DNA of 41,709 nt from assembly GCA_964431735.1 (NCBI GenBank), contig CAYSLJ010000052.1:1-41709 (forward strand), read 5' to 3'. Positions 23,553-32,969 of this stretch are shown piece after piece; position 1 is the stretch's first letter, and each line of letters opens with the position of its first letter. The notes under the pieces were generated by a model. It saw only the letters and a program-made list of their open reading frames with translations, made no database searches and had not been told where the DNA came from. This stretch comes from CALARM01 sp964431735 (GTDB lineage Bacteria > Vulcanimicrobiota > SpSt-956 > JAKJGF01). Made by a program: the position numbers and the translations under genes.

Positions 23553-25505
23553 ATGAACAGGTCTATTCAAAACAAAACTCTTCTTATATTCATACCTTCC
23601 ATAATAATAATTATTATATCTCTATGTGTATCCTATATAAAATCATCTCAAACCTTAATGGAAAGTGAAAAAGAAAAATTAAAACTCGTATGTGATAAAA
23701 CAGTTATAGAACTGGAGGAATGGATAAAGAACTGTCAGACCACTGCCTACCTTTTCAGTGAAAACGGCGTTTTTAAAAGTGCCTGCAGCGGGAAACGTAT
23801 GGATGAAGCAAGAGAAAGAGTCAAAATATACCATAAAAAATGTCCCTTTTATGAAAATATCTTTGTAGCGAATAAAAATGGAGAAATTTTTATAGACTCG
23901 GTAGAAGGTAAATCTATAGGAGTTAATATAAGTAAACTGCCTGAATACAGAATAAATGCAGAAAAAGCAGAAGAAGGAGAAACATGGGTGGGAGATGCAG
24001 AAAAATCACCTGCCACAGGCAAAGCTGTAAGTTTAATTACCGCTCCCGTTACAGACAGAGGAGAATTTATCGGTATTATGGGTACACCTGTTGAACTGGA
24101 AACTTTCTCGGATCAATTCATAACAACCTTTAAAATCGGAGAAACAGGTTATATATATATAGTGGATAAAAGGGGAAGAATGATTTCTCATCCCGACAAA
24201 GAACGTATATTCAAACTGAATATATCTGAATTCGACTGGGGTAAAAAGATATTATCAGGGAAAAGTGACTATATCACTTACAACTGGAACGGAAAGGAGA
24301 GAGTTGCCTTTTATAATACCTGTGAAAAAACAGGATGGAAAATAGTAACGGCAATAACTTCAAATGAATTAAACGGTCATCTGCAGGCTATAAAATTTAT
24401 ATCTTTATTTATAGGAATTATAATAACTGCCATAATGATAATAATAATATATTTTTTAACAAATTATATACTTAAGCCGATAAAAAATATTTCAGATATT
24501 ATGAAAGATATAGCAGAAGGGGAAGGAGATATGACAAAAAGGATCTCCGTAAAATCGGAAGACGAAATAGGTCAAATGGCAGAACACTTCAATAAATTTA
24601 TAGATAAGCTCCAGAATATAATTAAAGAAGTTGCAAGAAATACAGACAGTCTTTCCGTATCATCAAAAGAGCTTGCTAAAATATCTACCGAAATGGCTGC
24701 CGGAGCAGAAGAAATGGATAGCCAGGCAGGTATGGTTGCTTCTTCAGGAGAAGAATTGTCTGCCAATATCAACAATATAGCTGCCGGTTCGGAAGAAATG
24801 TCTGCTGTTATAAATACTGTAGCATCTGCCATAGAAGAAATGAGTGCTTCCATAGGAGACGTGGCAAAAAATATGGAAAAAGAAGCAAGTATTGCCAGGG
24901 AAGCAAACAATCAAACAGGAGAGGCAAAAAAAATCATGGCAAAACTCGGAGAATCTGCAAAAGAAATAGGAACCATTGTAGAGCTGATAAATGATATAGC
25001 AGATCAAACGAATCTTCTGGCACTGAACGCAACAATCGAAGCGGCAAGAGCAGGAGAAGCGGGAAAAGGATTTGCCGTAGTGGCAAATGAAGTAAAAGAA
25101 CTCGCAAAACAGAGCAGTGAAGCTACAGGAAAGATTAACAGTAAAATAGAAATCATACAGAATAATACTGAAAAATCTGTAAAAGCCATAAATGAAGTGG
25201 CTTTAATAATTAATGAAGTAACAAAAATAGCTACGTCAATAGCAGCTTCCATAGAAGAACAATCTGTAACAGTAAATGAAATTTCTCAGAATATATCAGG
25301 TGCTTCAGAAGCTTCCGGCGAAACATCGAGAAATATCCAGGAAGGGGCAAAAGGAGCCAATGAAGTATCAGGTAATATTCATGCTATAAAGGAAATAACA
25401 GGTATGGTATCTAATTCTGCAATGGAAACGAGCTCAAATGCGCAGGAACTTGAAAAGCTGGCAGAAAATCTGAAGAATATTTTAGGGCAATTTAAATTAC
25501 AGTGA
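23553..25505 (+). CDS. Methyl-accepting chemotaxis protein with Cache sensor
   Basis: A 650-residue transmembrane chemoreceptor: TM1 (about 9-27), an extracellular Cache-type sensor (about 30-275, with ENIFVANKNGEIFIDS and GYIYIVDKRGRMISHP), TM2 (about 283-305), HAMP (about 306-360) and a long MCP signalling coiled coil. The conserved hairpin tip is present (IADQTNLLALNATIEAARAG and the following GKGFAVVANEVKELA). AGGAGG precedes the ATG. No che genes adjoin it. Its stop TGA is the first unit of a GTGANNN array that forms a hairpin with the convergent lipoprotein gene. Confidence 0.95.
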   Translation: MNRSIQNKTLLIFIPSIIIIIISLCVSYIKSSQTLMESEKEKLKLVCDKTVIELEEWIKNCQTTAYLFSENGVFKSACSGKRMDEARERVKIYHKKCPFYENIFVANKNGEIFIDSVEGKSIGVNISKLPEYRINAEKAEEGETWVGDAEKSPATGKAVSLITAPVTDRGEFIGIMGTPVELETFSDQFITTFKIGETGYIYIVDKRGRMISHPDKERIFKLNISEFDWGKKILSGKSDYITYNWNGKERVAFYNTCEKTGWKIVTAITSNELNGHLQAIKFISLFIGIIITAIMIIIIYFLTNYILKPIKNISDIMKDIAEGEGDMTKRISVKSEDEIGQMAEHFNKFIDKLQNIIKEVARNTDSLSVSSKELAKISTEMAAGAEEMDSQAGMVASSGEELSANINNIAAGSEEMSAVINTVASAIEEMSASIGDVAKNMEKEASIAREANNQTGEAKKIMAKLGESAKEIGTIVELINDIADQTNLLALNATIEAARAGEAGKGFAVVANEVKELAKQSSEATGKINSKIEIIQNNTEKSVKAINEVALIINEVTKIATSIAASIEEQSVTVNEISQNISGASEASGETSRNIQEGAKGANEVSGNIHAIKEITGMVSNSAMETSSNAQELEKLAENLKNILGQFKLQ

Positions 25506-25568
25506 GTAGTGAATGGTGAATAGTGAGTAGAATATAGCACCATCACCCACTACCCACTACTCACTATT
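25502..25568. repeat. GTGANNN hairpin array carrying both convergent stop codons
   Basis: AGTGAGTAGTGAATGGTGAA and more (from 25502) faces CACCCACTACCCACTACTCA and more (to 25568). The chemoreceptor's TGA and the lipoprotein's TAG both lie inside the arms. A probable bidirectional terminator, though it lacks T-runs. Confidence 0.7.
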
Positions 25569-26616
25569 TCTCGCTGAAAACTATAAAATTACTTACTCTG
25601 TCCTGACCTATAATGCCTGCGGCAGAATGTAATGTCAGAAGATCTTTTACGTACAACTGTGTGGAAGATCCTCCGTCCAGATTAAGAGCTTTCTCACAGT
25701 TCCAGTTCATAGAGTATATGGCACCGGCAAATTCATTCAATGTAAGACCGCCGGAGATGGTACTTTCTGTGGCAATAAGAAGTATATTGCCATCTCTGTC
25801 AAGACCTATGGCACTTCTGGAAGCTTCTTCCCTGTCTTTATATTCTTTATAGACATGACTGTTCCATATAAGTATGGGAAATGATTGAAGGGCCTCTGTA
25901 ACATCTGTATCGTAAAAAGACTCTTTTGTACATATTCCATAGGGGTCTCTGGCATCGGCTGTTACGTAAAATACTCCTGAATAATCCCAGTAATCTGTAA
26001 GAGGGTTTATTTTTTTGCCTTTTGACATAAAAAGACCTATAGGTGCAAAGTCCTCACCCGGGGCAAAGAAGCCTCCGTTTATTGCCGCAATTACCTGACT
26101 GTCTTTTTTTATATCTTCTACCGTTATTCCCCTGTTATGATATAGATTTATATTATATTTAAGAGGATTAATTTTTGCCATATAAATAAAAAATTTAACA
26201 CCTGTCGATTTTTTAAATTCTTTTTTTACAAGAGGGATTTTTTTTGAAAGCTGTGATGAAGAATTATTTTTCTTTATATTCTTTAAACCTGCAGGAATAT
26301 ATACGGAATCCCCCGGTTCTATAGTATCAACATTTTTTATATGCCTGTTCAGTGATATGAATTCATCATAAGAGAACATTCTTGTAGTATTTGCACAGTA
26401 TATAGAATAAAAAGTATCACCGGGTTTTACCCTGTACTTTACAAAGGACATACCGGTATTTGCCTGTTTGAGGAGATTATAAGAAGAAAAATTTTTACGG
26501 AGAATATGGCTGGTAAAATCTACGGCATTATCCAGGGATGTTTTATTGAATGACGATACACAGCCTGTTATAAATAAAATTACTATAAGCAACGTAAGTC
26601 TTGTAACATAAAACAT
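25564..26616 (-). CDS. Lipoprotein with LysM and phosphodiester glycosidase (NAGPA-like) domains
   Basis: A 350-residue envelope protein. A GTG at 26631 could start it, but GGAG is spaced 9 bases before the ATG at 26616. Lipobox ITGC makes Cys19 the lipid-modified residue. A LysM domain follows (KYRVKPGDTFYSIY...IEPGDSVYIPAG), which binds peptidoglycan. Residues about 135-350 form a phosphodiester glycosidase domain with AAINGGFF, AIGLDRDGNILL and the terminal ALNLDGGSST motif. Such domains hydrolyse sugar phosphodiesters, so wall glycan or exopolysaccharide processing is likely. The stop lies in the heptad hairpin. Confidence 0.9.
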   Translation of the reverse strand: MFYVTRLTLLIVILFITGCVSSFNKTSLDNAVDFTSHILRKNFSSYNLLKQANTGMSFVKYRVKPGDTFYSIYCANTTRMFSYDEFISLNRHIKNVDTIEPGDSVYIPAGLKNIKKNNSSSQLSKKIPLVKKEFKKSTGVKFFIYMAKINPLKYNINLYHNRGITVEDIKKDSQVIAAINGGFFAPGEDFAPIGLFMSKGKKINPLTDYWDYSGVFYVTADARDPYGICTKESFYDTDVTEALQSFPILIWNSHVYKEYKDREEASRSAIGLDRDGNILLIATESTISGGLTLNEFAGAIYSMNWNCEKALNLDGGSSTQLYVKDLLTLHSAAGIIGQDRVSNFIVFSEK

Positions 26617-26743
26617 AAGATTATTCTCCACGGTAGACCATCTTCACAAAGTATCGCAAGAATAACCTTATAATATAAATTCTATAAAGATATATAAAAT
26701 TCCTGTTTCTTTTTTAAATTATTTAGATAAACTGCTTATAGTC

Positions 26744-26810
26744 GTGACGCGTAACACGTAACGCGTGACGGGTGATTTCACCACTCACCACTCACCACTC
26801 ACTACTTAAC
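26744..26810. repeat. Joined CGTRACG and CACTCAC heptad arrays
   Basis: GTCGTGACGCGTAACACGTA then ACGCGTGACGGGTGATTT runs directly into CACCACTCACCACTCACCAC and TCACTACTTAACC. The two repeat families join without a break. The kinase gene at 26802 ends inside it (AAG TAG TGA GTG on the minus strand). Confidence 0.75.
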
Positions 26811-29231
26811 CGCTTTCAATATATCCTCTCTAAATTCTCTGGCAGAGGCATATCTTTCGTCTTCCCTCTTTCTTACCGACTTATCGACTACCCGTGCAAG
26901 TTCAGCAGGTATATGCCCGGCACGTTCTCTTACAGGTATGGGATTTTCACTCAGAACCAGAAGAAGGGGATCTGCATATTTCCTCACATCTATTCTCATA
27001 CCATTCTTTACAGCCATCATACAGTCAAGAGGTGACGGGTAATCGAAAGGATATTTACCAGTAAGGAGATAATAAAGACTTACTCCCATAGAATATACAT
27101 CTGCAGGAGGCTTTACATATTTATAATTGAGCAGTTGTTCCGGTGCCATAAAAATGACTGTTCCCGCCACTTCACCGTCTTTTGTCATCATAGAACCTCC
27201 TGCTTCTTCAAAATTCTTGGCAAGTCCGAAGTCACTGAGCTTTGCCTTTATACCTTTACTGTCTCTATGAAGAAGAATGTTCTGAGGTTTTATATCTCTG
27301 TGAATATAGTTTTTTGAATGGGCAAATTGAAGACCTTCCAGACTCTGACAGATAATATCACATGCTTCAATGTACGGTACAGGGCCTGTATACTTTTTTA
27401 TAAGCAAATCAGAGGCATCTCCGTCACCCAGGAATTCAATGGCAAAATAGTGATCCTTTCCCGTATGACCCTGATCATAAAGTCTTACTATATTGGGATG
27501 TATAAGCCTGGAAATTACCAGCATTTCTCTCTGAAACAATTTCTTGTTTTTTTCCGACATGGCTGCCATCGGGAGAATTCTCTTGAGTGCTACAAGCCTT
27601 CCTGTTATTGCATGCCATGCTTTATACACCTCACCCATACCGCCTTTCCCCAGTAATGACAGTAATTCATAATCTCCCATTTTATCGCGGAACGTTCCTT
27701 CTTTTCTCGGAGGTTTACACAGAGGACAGTAATATACGGCAATGTCTGAGAATTCATCTCTTTTCCCGTCCCTGTTTGCCATGTCACTTACATCTTTACG
27801 GCATCCCCCACATAAGACAGGAGTTTCGTCTATAGTATAAGCTTTTTCCTGTTTTTTCTCTGTACACTCTCTGCATGTATAGACAAGACCTTCCAGATCG
27901 TCAGCTTTTTTTCCTGCAAGTTCAGTAAGTACATCTTTCCCGCATTCGATACAGTTTACTTCCGGTGACAGGAAAAGAGTTCCTTCTGCTTCGCCTGTAA
28001 TGTCTTCTTCACGGGCTATATTTATTGTAAGAAGGGTTTTCCCAACCCTGATGGAATCCCTGTCTGAAAGCTGTATCAGTTCACCTTTCCCGAGTTTTCT
28101 GTCATTTACCTTTGTACCGTTGGTACTTCCCAGATCCTTTAAAAAACAGTAAGGAGGATTCAATTCAAGAATAAAATGATGGCGTGATATATATCCGTCA
28201 CCTTTAAGCTGTGAATGGGTATTTATTTTTGATCTTCCCACTACAAAGGTATCATGACGGTCAAATACAAAATCTTCTTTACCTCCGGGACCTTCCTCTA
28301 TTCTGAGTATAACCTTCATTTTTTTACTGTCTTCAACAGGTTTGATTATACCCAGGGATTTCTTCACATTATGCTCTATTATTTCTGCCCTTACTGCAGG
28401 AACAGTCATAAAGGCAAGAAGTTTTTCCATGTGAGTCTTCTGAATGTCAGTAATTTTTTTATTCTTCCAGAACTCCATGAGACGTCTTTCATATATAACT
28501 TCCTGTATGTCTCTGTCAAGCTGAATAGCCTTTTTATAACTCTGGTCCGCTTCATCATACAGGTCAAGTTTATCATAAATATGGCCAAGGGCAATATGAT
28601 AACCTGCTTCATCTGGCTTTAAAGCAAGAGCCTTAAGATAATAGTCTTTTGCCTGAAGAAAATCTCCCTTAAGCAGATATGCATTCCCCATACTGGCAAA
28701 AGCGGCAGGATCTTCAGATTTTGTTCCTTCTTTAAATTTCTCTATGGCTTTATCATAGTCTTTACTGTCAATCAATTTTGATCCTTCTTCTATAAAATCC
28801 TCTTTTTTATCTGCTTTCAATTTCTGCTGATTTAATTCAATCCATTTCTTAATCTTTCCCGTATGTTCGAAAAGAACATCTCTGTAAAGGGCATATAAAG
28901 GGGATCTCAGATAACTGTTATAAACCAGTTCATAAAGCTCCACTCTTTTAGGAAGATCCAGTGTCTGAATTATTTCTGGTTTTACATTTCTTTTTTTAAG
29001 TTCTTCGCAGAGTGCCGAAAATTCATCTTCAGGATCTTTCATGTAATTTAATACAGTCTTTGTATAGTCATTCTCATTATTTCTGAATAGCTCTTTCACC
29101 GAAAGGGTTATTTCCTGAATACATACTCTGTCAAAGGATTTAATATAAATAGATTTTATAAATGAGGAAGCAAAACACTGGGCTGCCATACCTCCTACAA
29201 GCTGAACAAGACCGAGAACTTCTTCACCCAT
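26802..29231 (-). CDS. TPR-FHA-zinc-ribbon Ser/Thr protein kinase
   Basis: An 809-residue soluble signalling protein. A helical N-terminal part (about 1-145) is followed by TPR repeats (about 150-245, AFASMGNAYLLKGDFLQAKD and the next two), an FHA domain (about 310-405: VVGRSK, SRHHF, GSTNGTKVN), two zinc-ribbon-like regions (CIEC...CREC, CGGC...CPLC) and a C-terminal kinase (about 535-805: GKGGMGEVYKA, VALKRI, HRDIKPQN, SDFGLA, APEQ). All core kinase residues are present. The protein joins phosphothreonine reading, kinase activity and protein docking, so it may hold kinase and target together. GGAGAG precedes the ATG. The stop codon is in a heptad array. Confidence 0.95.
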   Translation of the reverse strand: MGEEVLGLVQLVGGMAAQCFASSFIKSIYIKSFDRVCIQEITLSVKELFRNNENDYTKTVLNYMKDPEDEFSALCEELKKRNVKPEIIQTLDLPKRVELYELVYNSYLRSPLYALYRDVLFEHTGKIKKWIELNQQKLKADKKEDFIEEGSKLIDSKDYDKAIEKFKEGTKSEDPAAFASMGNAYLLKGDFLQAKDYYLKALALKPDEAGYHIALGHIYDKLDLYDEADQSYKKAIQLDRDIQEVIYERRLMEFWKNKKITDIQKTHMEKLLAFMTVPAVRAEIIEHNVKKSLGIIKPVEDSKKMKVILRIEEGPGGKEDFVFDRHDTFVVGRSKINTHSQLKGDGYISRHHFILELNPPYCFLKDLGSTNGTKVNDRKLGKGELIQLSDRDSIRVGKTLLTINIAREEDITGEAEGTLFLSPEVNCIECGKDVLTELAGKKADDLEGLVYTCRECTEKKQEKAYTIDETPVLCGGCRKDVSDMANRDGKRDEFSDIAVYYCPLCKPPRKEGTFRDKMGDYELLSLLGKGGMGEVYKAWHAITGRLVALKRILPMAAMSEKNKKLFQREMLVISRLIHPNIVRLYDQGHTGKDHYFAIEFLGDGDASDLLIKKYTGPVPYIEACDIICQSLEGLQFAHSKNYIHRDIKPQNILLHRDSKGIKAKLSDFGLAKNFEEAGGSMMTKDGEVAGTVIFMAPEQLLNYKYVKPPADVYSMGVSLYYLLTGKYPFDYPSPLDCMMAVKNGMRIDVRKYADPLLLVLSENPIPVRERAGHIPAELARVVDKSVRKREDERYASAREFREDILKAVK

Positions 29232-29248
29232 AATGATCTCTCCATTCT

Positions 29249-29280
29249 TGATGCGTAATGCGTGACGCGTGACGCGTAAT
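29249..29280. repeat. CGTRACG heptad array
   Basis: TGATGCGTAATGCGTGACGC then GTGACGCGTAA, 18 bases upstream of the TPR-FHA-kinase start. Confidence 0.65.
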
Positions 29281-29361
29281 AATAATCAGAATATCAGCCA
29301 TGACACATATTTTTTACAGTATGTAAAAATTAAAAAAGCTTCTTTCTCAAGGCGTCACGAT

Positions 29362-29465
29362 ATTTACTGAGGTAAGCATAAATAATACATATATACTCTC
29401 GTGACGCGTAACGCGTGACGCGTGACGGGAGGAAAACGTTTATTAAATGCTTATGCTCAGGTCAA
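29362..29465. repeat. Inverted-repeat element with heptad core
   Basis: Imperfect arms (TGAGGTAAGCATAAATAATA and TTATTAAATGCTTATGCTCA) enclose TCTCGTGACGCGTAACGCGT and GACGCGTGACGGGAGG. Same core as the MITE-like family, with different ends. Confidence 0.5.
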
Positions 29466-29547
29466 TAATTATTATAATAAAAAAATTAATGGTTGAAAAG
29501 AGACCATGATTTTCAAGATTATTAAGATTAACAGGATTATATAGTTT

Positions 29548-29580
29548 TTACTAACAGCCATGACCGAAGTGGTCACAACC
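29548..29580. repeat. ATGACCG palindrome family, copy 2
   Basis: TTACTAACAGCCATGACCGA followed by AGTGGTCACAACC. TGACC-GAAGT-GGTCA is the hairpin core. Confidence 0.6.
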
Positions 29581-29713
29581 ATATATGAAAATGAATAGAT
29601 AGTGAAGCATAAGACTTCATCATTTCCATATAAATTTTCTTAATCCCGATCCTGTTCACTCTATAATCGCTTAATTCCGGTCAAATTTCAACCAGATTAA
29701 CAAAACTCAAGTT

Positions 29714-31237
29714 TTAACCTTTATTTTCAGGTTTAATATCTTTAAGAAGACTCAATAAATCATTGGGATTGGGTTGATCTTTTGGATTTTCCTTTACCTT
29801 TTCCTTATCAAAGAAAGGAGCAGGAACAAAATTCCATTTATCAGGTGTAAGAACAGACATGGTCTGTCCCTGAACAAGCATTTCATCCCATGGAGTATCC
29901 TGTGCCCAGTCTGTTTTAGTATAGCCGTATTTAGCAGGTCTGGGTCTATCTGTGGGAAGATAAACTGAAATGCCATGAGAATCCCTGTAAAGTTCGGAAT
30001 GCTGTTCTGCTATAATAGCACCTTTTGTTGCACCCAGAAGATTTGATGCCTTTTCTTTTATTGATGTATCGGACAGAGCTTTACTTTCCAGTATCTTTGT
30101 AGCAAAATCTATTATATCCCTGAACTGACCGTACGGTTCAATAAAAGGAATGGTTTTACTGTATGATTCTGTTTTATTTGCTATTTTTCTCACAAGGTCA
30201 AGGGCATCAGGTTTTGCCATTACTTCCCGTGCAAAATCAGACGCCGCTGCTGCAACAGTGTCCATTTTACTTAAATCTATGGCGGAAAGAGTAGGCAGTA
30301 GATCCTGCGTTTTCGCACTTTCTTCTATAATCTTCTTTGCCACCTGTTCCGGTTCAATAGATATCTTCTTTTCTGCCATGAAGTTCAGCGCTCTGATAAG
30401 CTTGCCTTCTTCTCCCAGTATACTGGAATAAGGCCATCCGCCGCTTCCTTCCGCTTCTTCGGAACCTATCATTATTTTTGCCTGATCCTTTAACTGATAG
30501 GCTACTTCAGACTGGCCCATAAGACAGCAGTCAAAACCTATAATATCAAATTTGTCTTTACCCAGAGTTTTTCTTGCCTCATCAATAGCTTTTTCCAGAT
30601 CGGGAATATTCATAACAGTTTTACTGGAATCATCATTTGCAACACCTGCAAATCCGCCGCCGTGATTGCTTACTATGATGATTGTATGTTTTGCAGGATA
30701 TTCTTTATGGGCCCATAGAATAAAATCTTTCAGATGGTCAGGATTGGATGTATCTACTTCTCCCAGTTCACCTTTCACAGGAGACGTAATTTCATCGGGA
30801 TTATCGCTTTTTGTGACATAAAATCTCCTTGCTCCGTCCCACGGGCTTATGCCTCTGTGCTGTCTTGAACCTCTGTCAAATTGAACGAGTATGTTTACCA
30901 TTTCATTGGAACCGATTTTCTCAAGATCAGCCATATTTTTAGACATACTTTCTTCAAGGGTATTATCTCCTGCCATATAAACAAGAACATTCCATTCCTT
31001 TACATTATCTGTTTTAAAAGGAGTTTCTCCTGCAGGCCCAGGCTGTGGTTCCGTATCAGACAGGGCATCTCCTCTGGTACCTGCAAATTTCAAAAAACTT
31101 GTATTTTCAGGTAAATCAAAATACTGTCCCAGGGAAACTTCATCATTTAATTCTTCTTTCTTCTCCTGCTTTTTTACTTTTACGGATTGCATCTGACCTG
31201 TATGAATTTTATTCGCCAGAGGATTTATGTTATTCAT
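29714..31237 (-). CDS. Clostripain-family cysteine peptidase (C11)
   Basis: A 507-residue protein starting at the ATG at 31237 (AAAGGAA 7 bases upstream). The longer frame to 31291 would read through a repeat element and is unlikely. After about 75 residues of variable linker, the C11 domain shows WNVLVYMAGDNTLE, catalytic His in IIIVSNHGGG and catalytic Cys in IIGFDCCLMGQSEVAY, then SEEAEGSGGWPY. C11 peptidases cut after Arg or Lys and often self-process. No signal peptide is visible, so it may act inside the cell or leave by another route. A single gene between repeat-rich spacers. Confidence 0.92.
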   Translation of the reverse strand: MNNINPLANKIHTGQMQSVKVKKQEKKEELNDEVSLGQYFDLPENTSFLKFAGTRGDALSDTEPQPGPAGETPFKTDNVKEWNVLVYMAGDNTLEESMSKNMADLEKIGSNEMVNILVQFDRGSRQHRGISPWDGARRFYVTKSDNPDEITSPVKGELGEVDTSNPDHLKDFILWAHKEYPAKHTIIIVSNHGGGFAGVANDDSSKTVMNIPDLEKAIDEARKTLGKDKFDIIGFDCCLMGQSEVAYQLKDQAKIMIGSEEAEGSGGWPYSSILGEEGKLIRALNFMAEKKISIEPEQVAKKIIEESAKTQDLLPTLSAIDLSKMDTVAAAASDFAREVMAKPDALDLVRKIANKTESYSKTIPFIEPYGQFRDIIDFATKILESKALSDTSIKEKASNLLGATKGAIIAEQHSELYRDSHGISVYLPTDRPRPAKYGYTKTDWAQDTPWDEMLVQGQTMSVLTPDKWNFVPAPFFDKEKVKENPKDQPNPNDLLSLLKDIKPENKG

Positions 31238-31264
31238 AACTATTTCCTTTCCAGTAAGTTCTAT

Positions 31265-31347
31265 GTTAACAGACATGACCGGAGCGGTCACAATCAGATA
31301 TGAGAAGTAACATCAGTCGCAAACCTTATCATTCTCATATAAATATC
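31265..31347. repeat. ATGACCG palindrome copy 3 with ATATGAG arms
   Basis: GTTAACAGACATGACCGGAG then CGGTCACAATC (31265-31295). Behind it ATATGAGAA at about 31297 pairs with TTCTCATAT at about 31334-31342. It lies in the 5' leader of the C11 peptidase gene. Confidence 0.6.
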
Positions 31348-31425
31348 CTGTCCACTATATTATATCAAAAAACAAAAGCTTAAACCTGTTAAATTGTTAA
31401 CTTTTTGTTAACTTTTTAAAGAAAT

Positions 31426-32742
31426 TTATGGTATCTTCCGCGACAATTTTGAATTTAACCTGTGAACCTTATCCATCAAAAATTTTCTCTCTTCAAAACT
31501 ATACCATTCTCCCCGGTAATACTGATAGGATGTGTTATGAGCAAGGGGATCTCTTAAATCTGTTTTAAATTTTTCATAGTCAGACGTTCCCGGCACAGGC
31601 GAAAAAACAGAGAGGTTGTTTTTAAGACCGAGTTTAAATATGTATTCTATAGTTTTATCAACTTCATTAAAGGTCTGTCCCGGAATTGCCATCATGGTAT
31701 AAATTCTTATCTCTTCTTTCGTAAACCCGGCACTGTAAAGATTCTTAATGGCATCTTCAAAATCGGAAAGTTTTACTTTATTGCCGGTTAAAGCCTGAAT
31801 ATGTTCATCTACAGTTTCAAGACTTAAATTTATGGTTTTAAAGCCTGATTTCCACAGGAGACCTGCCATGTCACTGTCAATAAATCGTGAATGAACTCCG
31901 TTCGGCGTGTGAAATCTCAAATGTTCATCTATCAGCCCGGCAAACAAAATTTTTATACAGGGATTTACCAGAAGGGCATCATCATAGAAAGCAAAATCAC
32001 ATATTTTATACACATCTTTTATAAATTTAATTTCCGCCATTACTTCATGAACATCTCTTGATATAAAACATGGCTCAAGTATTTTTGAAGCACAATAAGT
32101 GCATTTATAGGGACAACCTCTTGAAGTCATTACAGAAGCATAATCCAGTTTCTCATAATGAGAATAATCGGGAGAAGAGATTTTATAGAACCTGTGGTTT
32201 ACACCTGTATAATTTTCAATAATGGCAAGCAAATCTGCCATACATGAACCGGCAAACACATGATCTGCCTGTGAATGTATTTTAGCAAAATCAGAGCAGA
32301 GTGTGGCATAAATACCACCTAAAATGACAGGAATAGAAGGAAAAACTCCTTTTAATATGGATATGGCAAGATGAACGCCGGGATACCAGTAAGTCATACC
32401 TGATGTTACAAGTATAATGTCAGGGGCGGGAATTTTCTTTAAATCACACAGGAAAGCATCTACAGAGATCCCGTATCTTTTATAATATCTCGGTATTTTT
32501 TTATATAACCCGGGTTTCTCTATAATTTCATCTGCAAATTTACCAGTATTATAATGTCTGTCTTTTTTTATTACAGTTTCATGATTTCTGTCAAGACAGT
32601 CAATCAAATATAAATTATATCCGTTCTTTCTGAGAACAGTCGAAATATTCAATAATCCCAGAGGTCTCATCCAGAGATCATAGGCTTTGAAATCTATAAT
32701 CCATGGGTTTACAAGGAGAATATTTATATTATTATGTAACAT
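31426..32742 (-). CDS. B12-binding-type radical SAM protein
   Basis: A 438-residue cytoplasmic protein. Residues 1 to about 180 form a B12-binding-like Rossmann region (ILLVNPW, PDIILVTSG, PVILGGIYAT) without the DxHxxG cobalamin ligand motif. A radical SAM core follows with the CxxxCxxC cluster in SRGCPYKCTYCASK, then FAFYDDALL, LSLETVDE and AMMAIPGQTFNE. It probably uses a 4Fe-4S cluster and S-adenosylmethionine to modify an unknown substrate. The C-terminus has no extra cluster-binding domain. A weak ribosome site precedes the ATG at 32742. No neighbour hints at the pathway. Confidence 0.88.
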   Translation of the reverse strand: MLHNNINILLVNPWIIDFKAYDLWMRPLGLLNISTVLRKNGYNLYLIDCLDRNHETVIKKDRHYNTGKFADEIIEKPGLYKKIPRYYKRYGISVDAFLCDLKKIPAPDIILVTSGMTYWYPGVHLAISILKGVFPSIPVILGGIYATLCSDFAKIHSQADHVFAGSCMADLLAIIENYTGVNHRFYKISSPDYSHYEKLDYASVMTSRGCPYKCTYCASKILEPCFISRDVHEVMAEIKFIKDVYKICDFAFYDDALLVNPCIKILFAGLIDEHLRFHTPNGVHSRFIDSDMAGLLWKSGFKTINLSLETVDEHIQALTGNKVKLSDFEDAIKNLYSAGFTKEEIRIYTMMAIPGQTFNEVDKTIEYIFKLGLKNNLSVFSPVPGTSDYEKFKTDLRDPLAHNTSYQYYRGEWYSFEERKFLMDKVHRLNSKLSRKIP

Positions 32743-32792
32743 AAATGTTTATTCTTCACATGTAATTTATTATCCTTTTTCAGTATCGATTA

Positions 32793-32897
32793 TGTAAAAA
32801 AATAACCTTATCATAGTTACAATCGTGACGCGTAACGCGTAACGCGTGACGGGAGGACAGAAACCATAATTTGCCAGAGTTATTTTCTTACAGTCCC
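32793..32897. repeat. MITE-like element, copy 4 (best preserved)
   Basis: Left end GTAAAAAAATAACCTTATCA plus TAGTTAC, a core of CGTGACGCGTAACGCGTAAC plus GCGTGACGGGAGGACAG, then right end ATAATTTGCCAGAGTTATTT plus TCTTACAGTCC. GTAA(G)AAAATAAC is the terminal inverted repeat. About 105 bp with no coding capacity. Confidence 0.7.
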
Positions 32898-32969
32898 TGA
32901 TTAATTGCGTTTAAAAATGACAGGTGATTTTACATACAAGGGAAAAAGAAATTTGTTATAGAATATTCA

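Larger units (their letters stand above)
29232..29713. other. Intergenic region with several repeat families
   Basis: About 480 bases without a gene: a heptad array (29249-29280), an inverted-repeat element with AGGTAAGCATAAATAATA and TTATTAAATGCTTATGCTCA arms (about 29362-29465) around another heptad array, and the ATGACCG palindrome (29548-29580) followed by ATATGAAAATGA...TCATTTCCATAT arms. Confidence 0.6.

Noticed and set aside
29794..29968. Short open frames on both strands inside the C11 peptidase gene
   Set aside because: Shadows of a well-supported gene, without their own start signals.
31238..31291. Longer N-terminus of the C11 peptidase (MTAPVMSVN)
   Set aside because: It would be encoded by the ATGACCG repeat. 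The ribosome site sits for the ATG at 31237.
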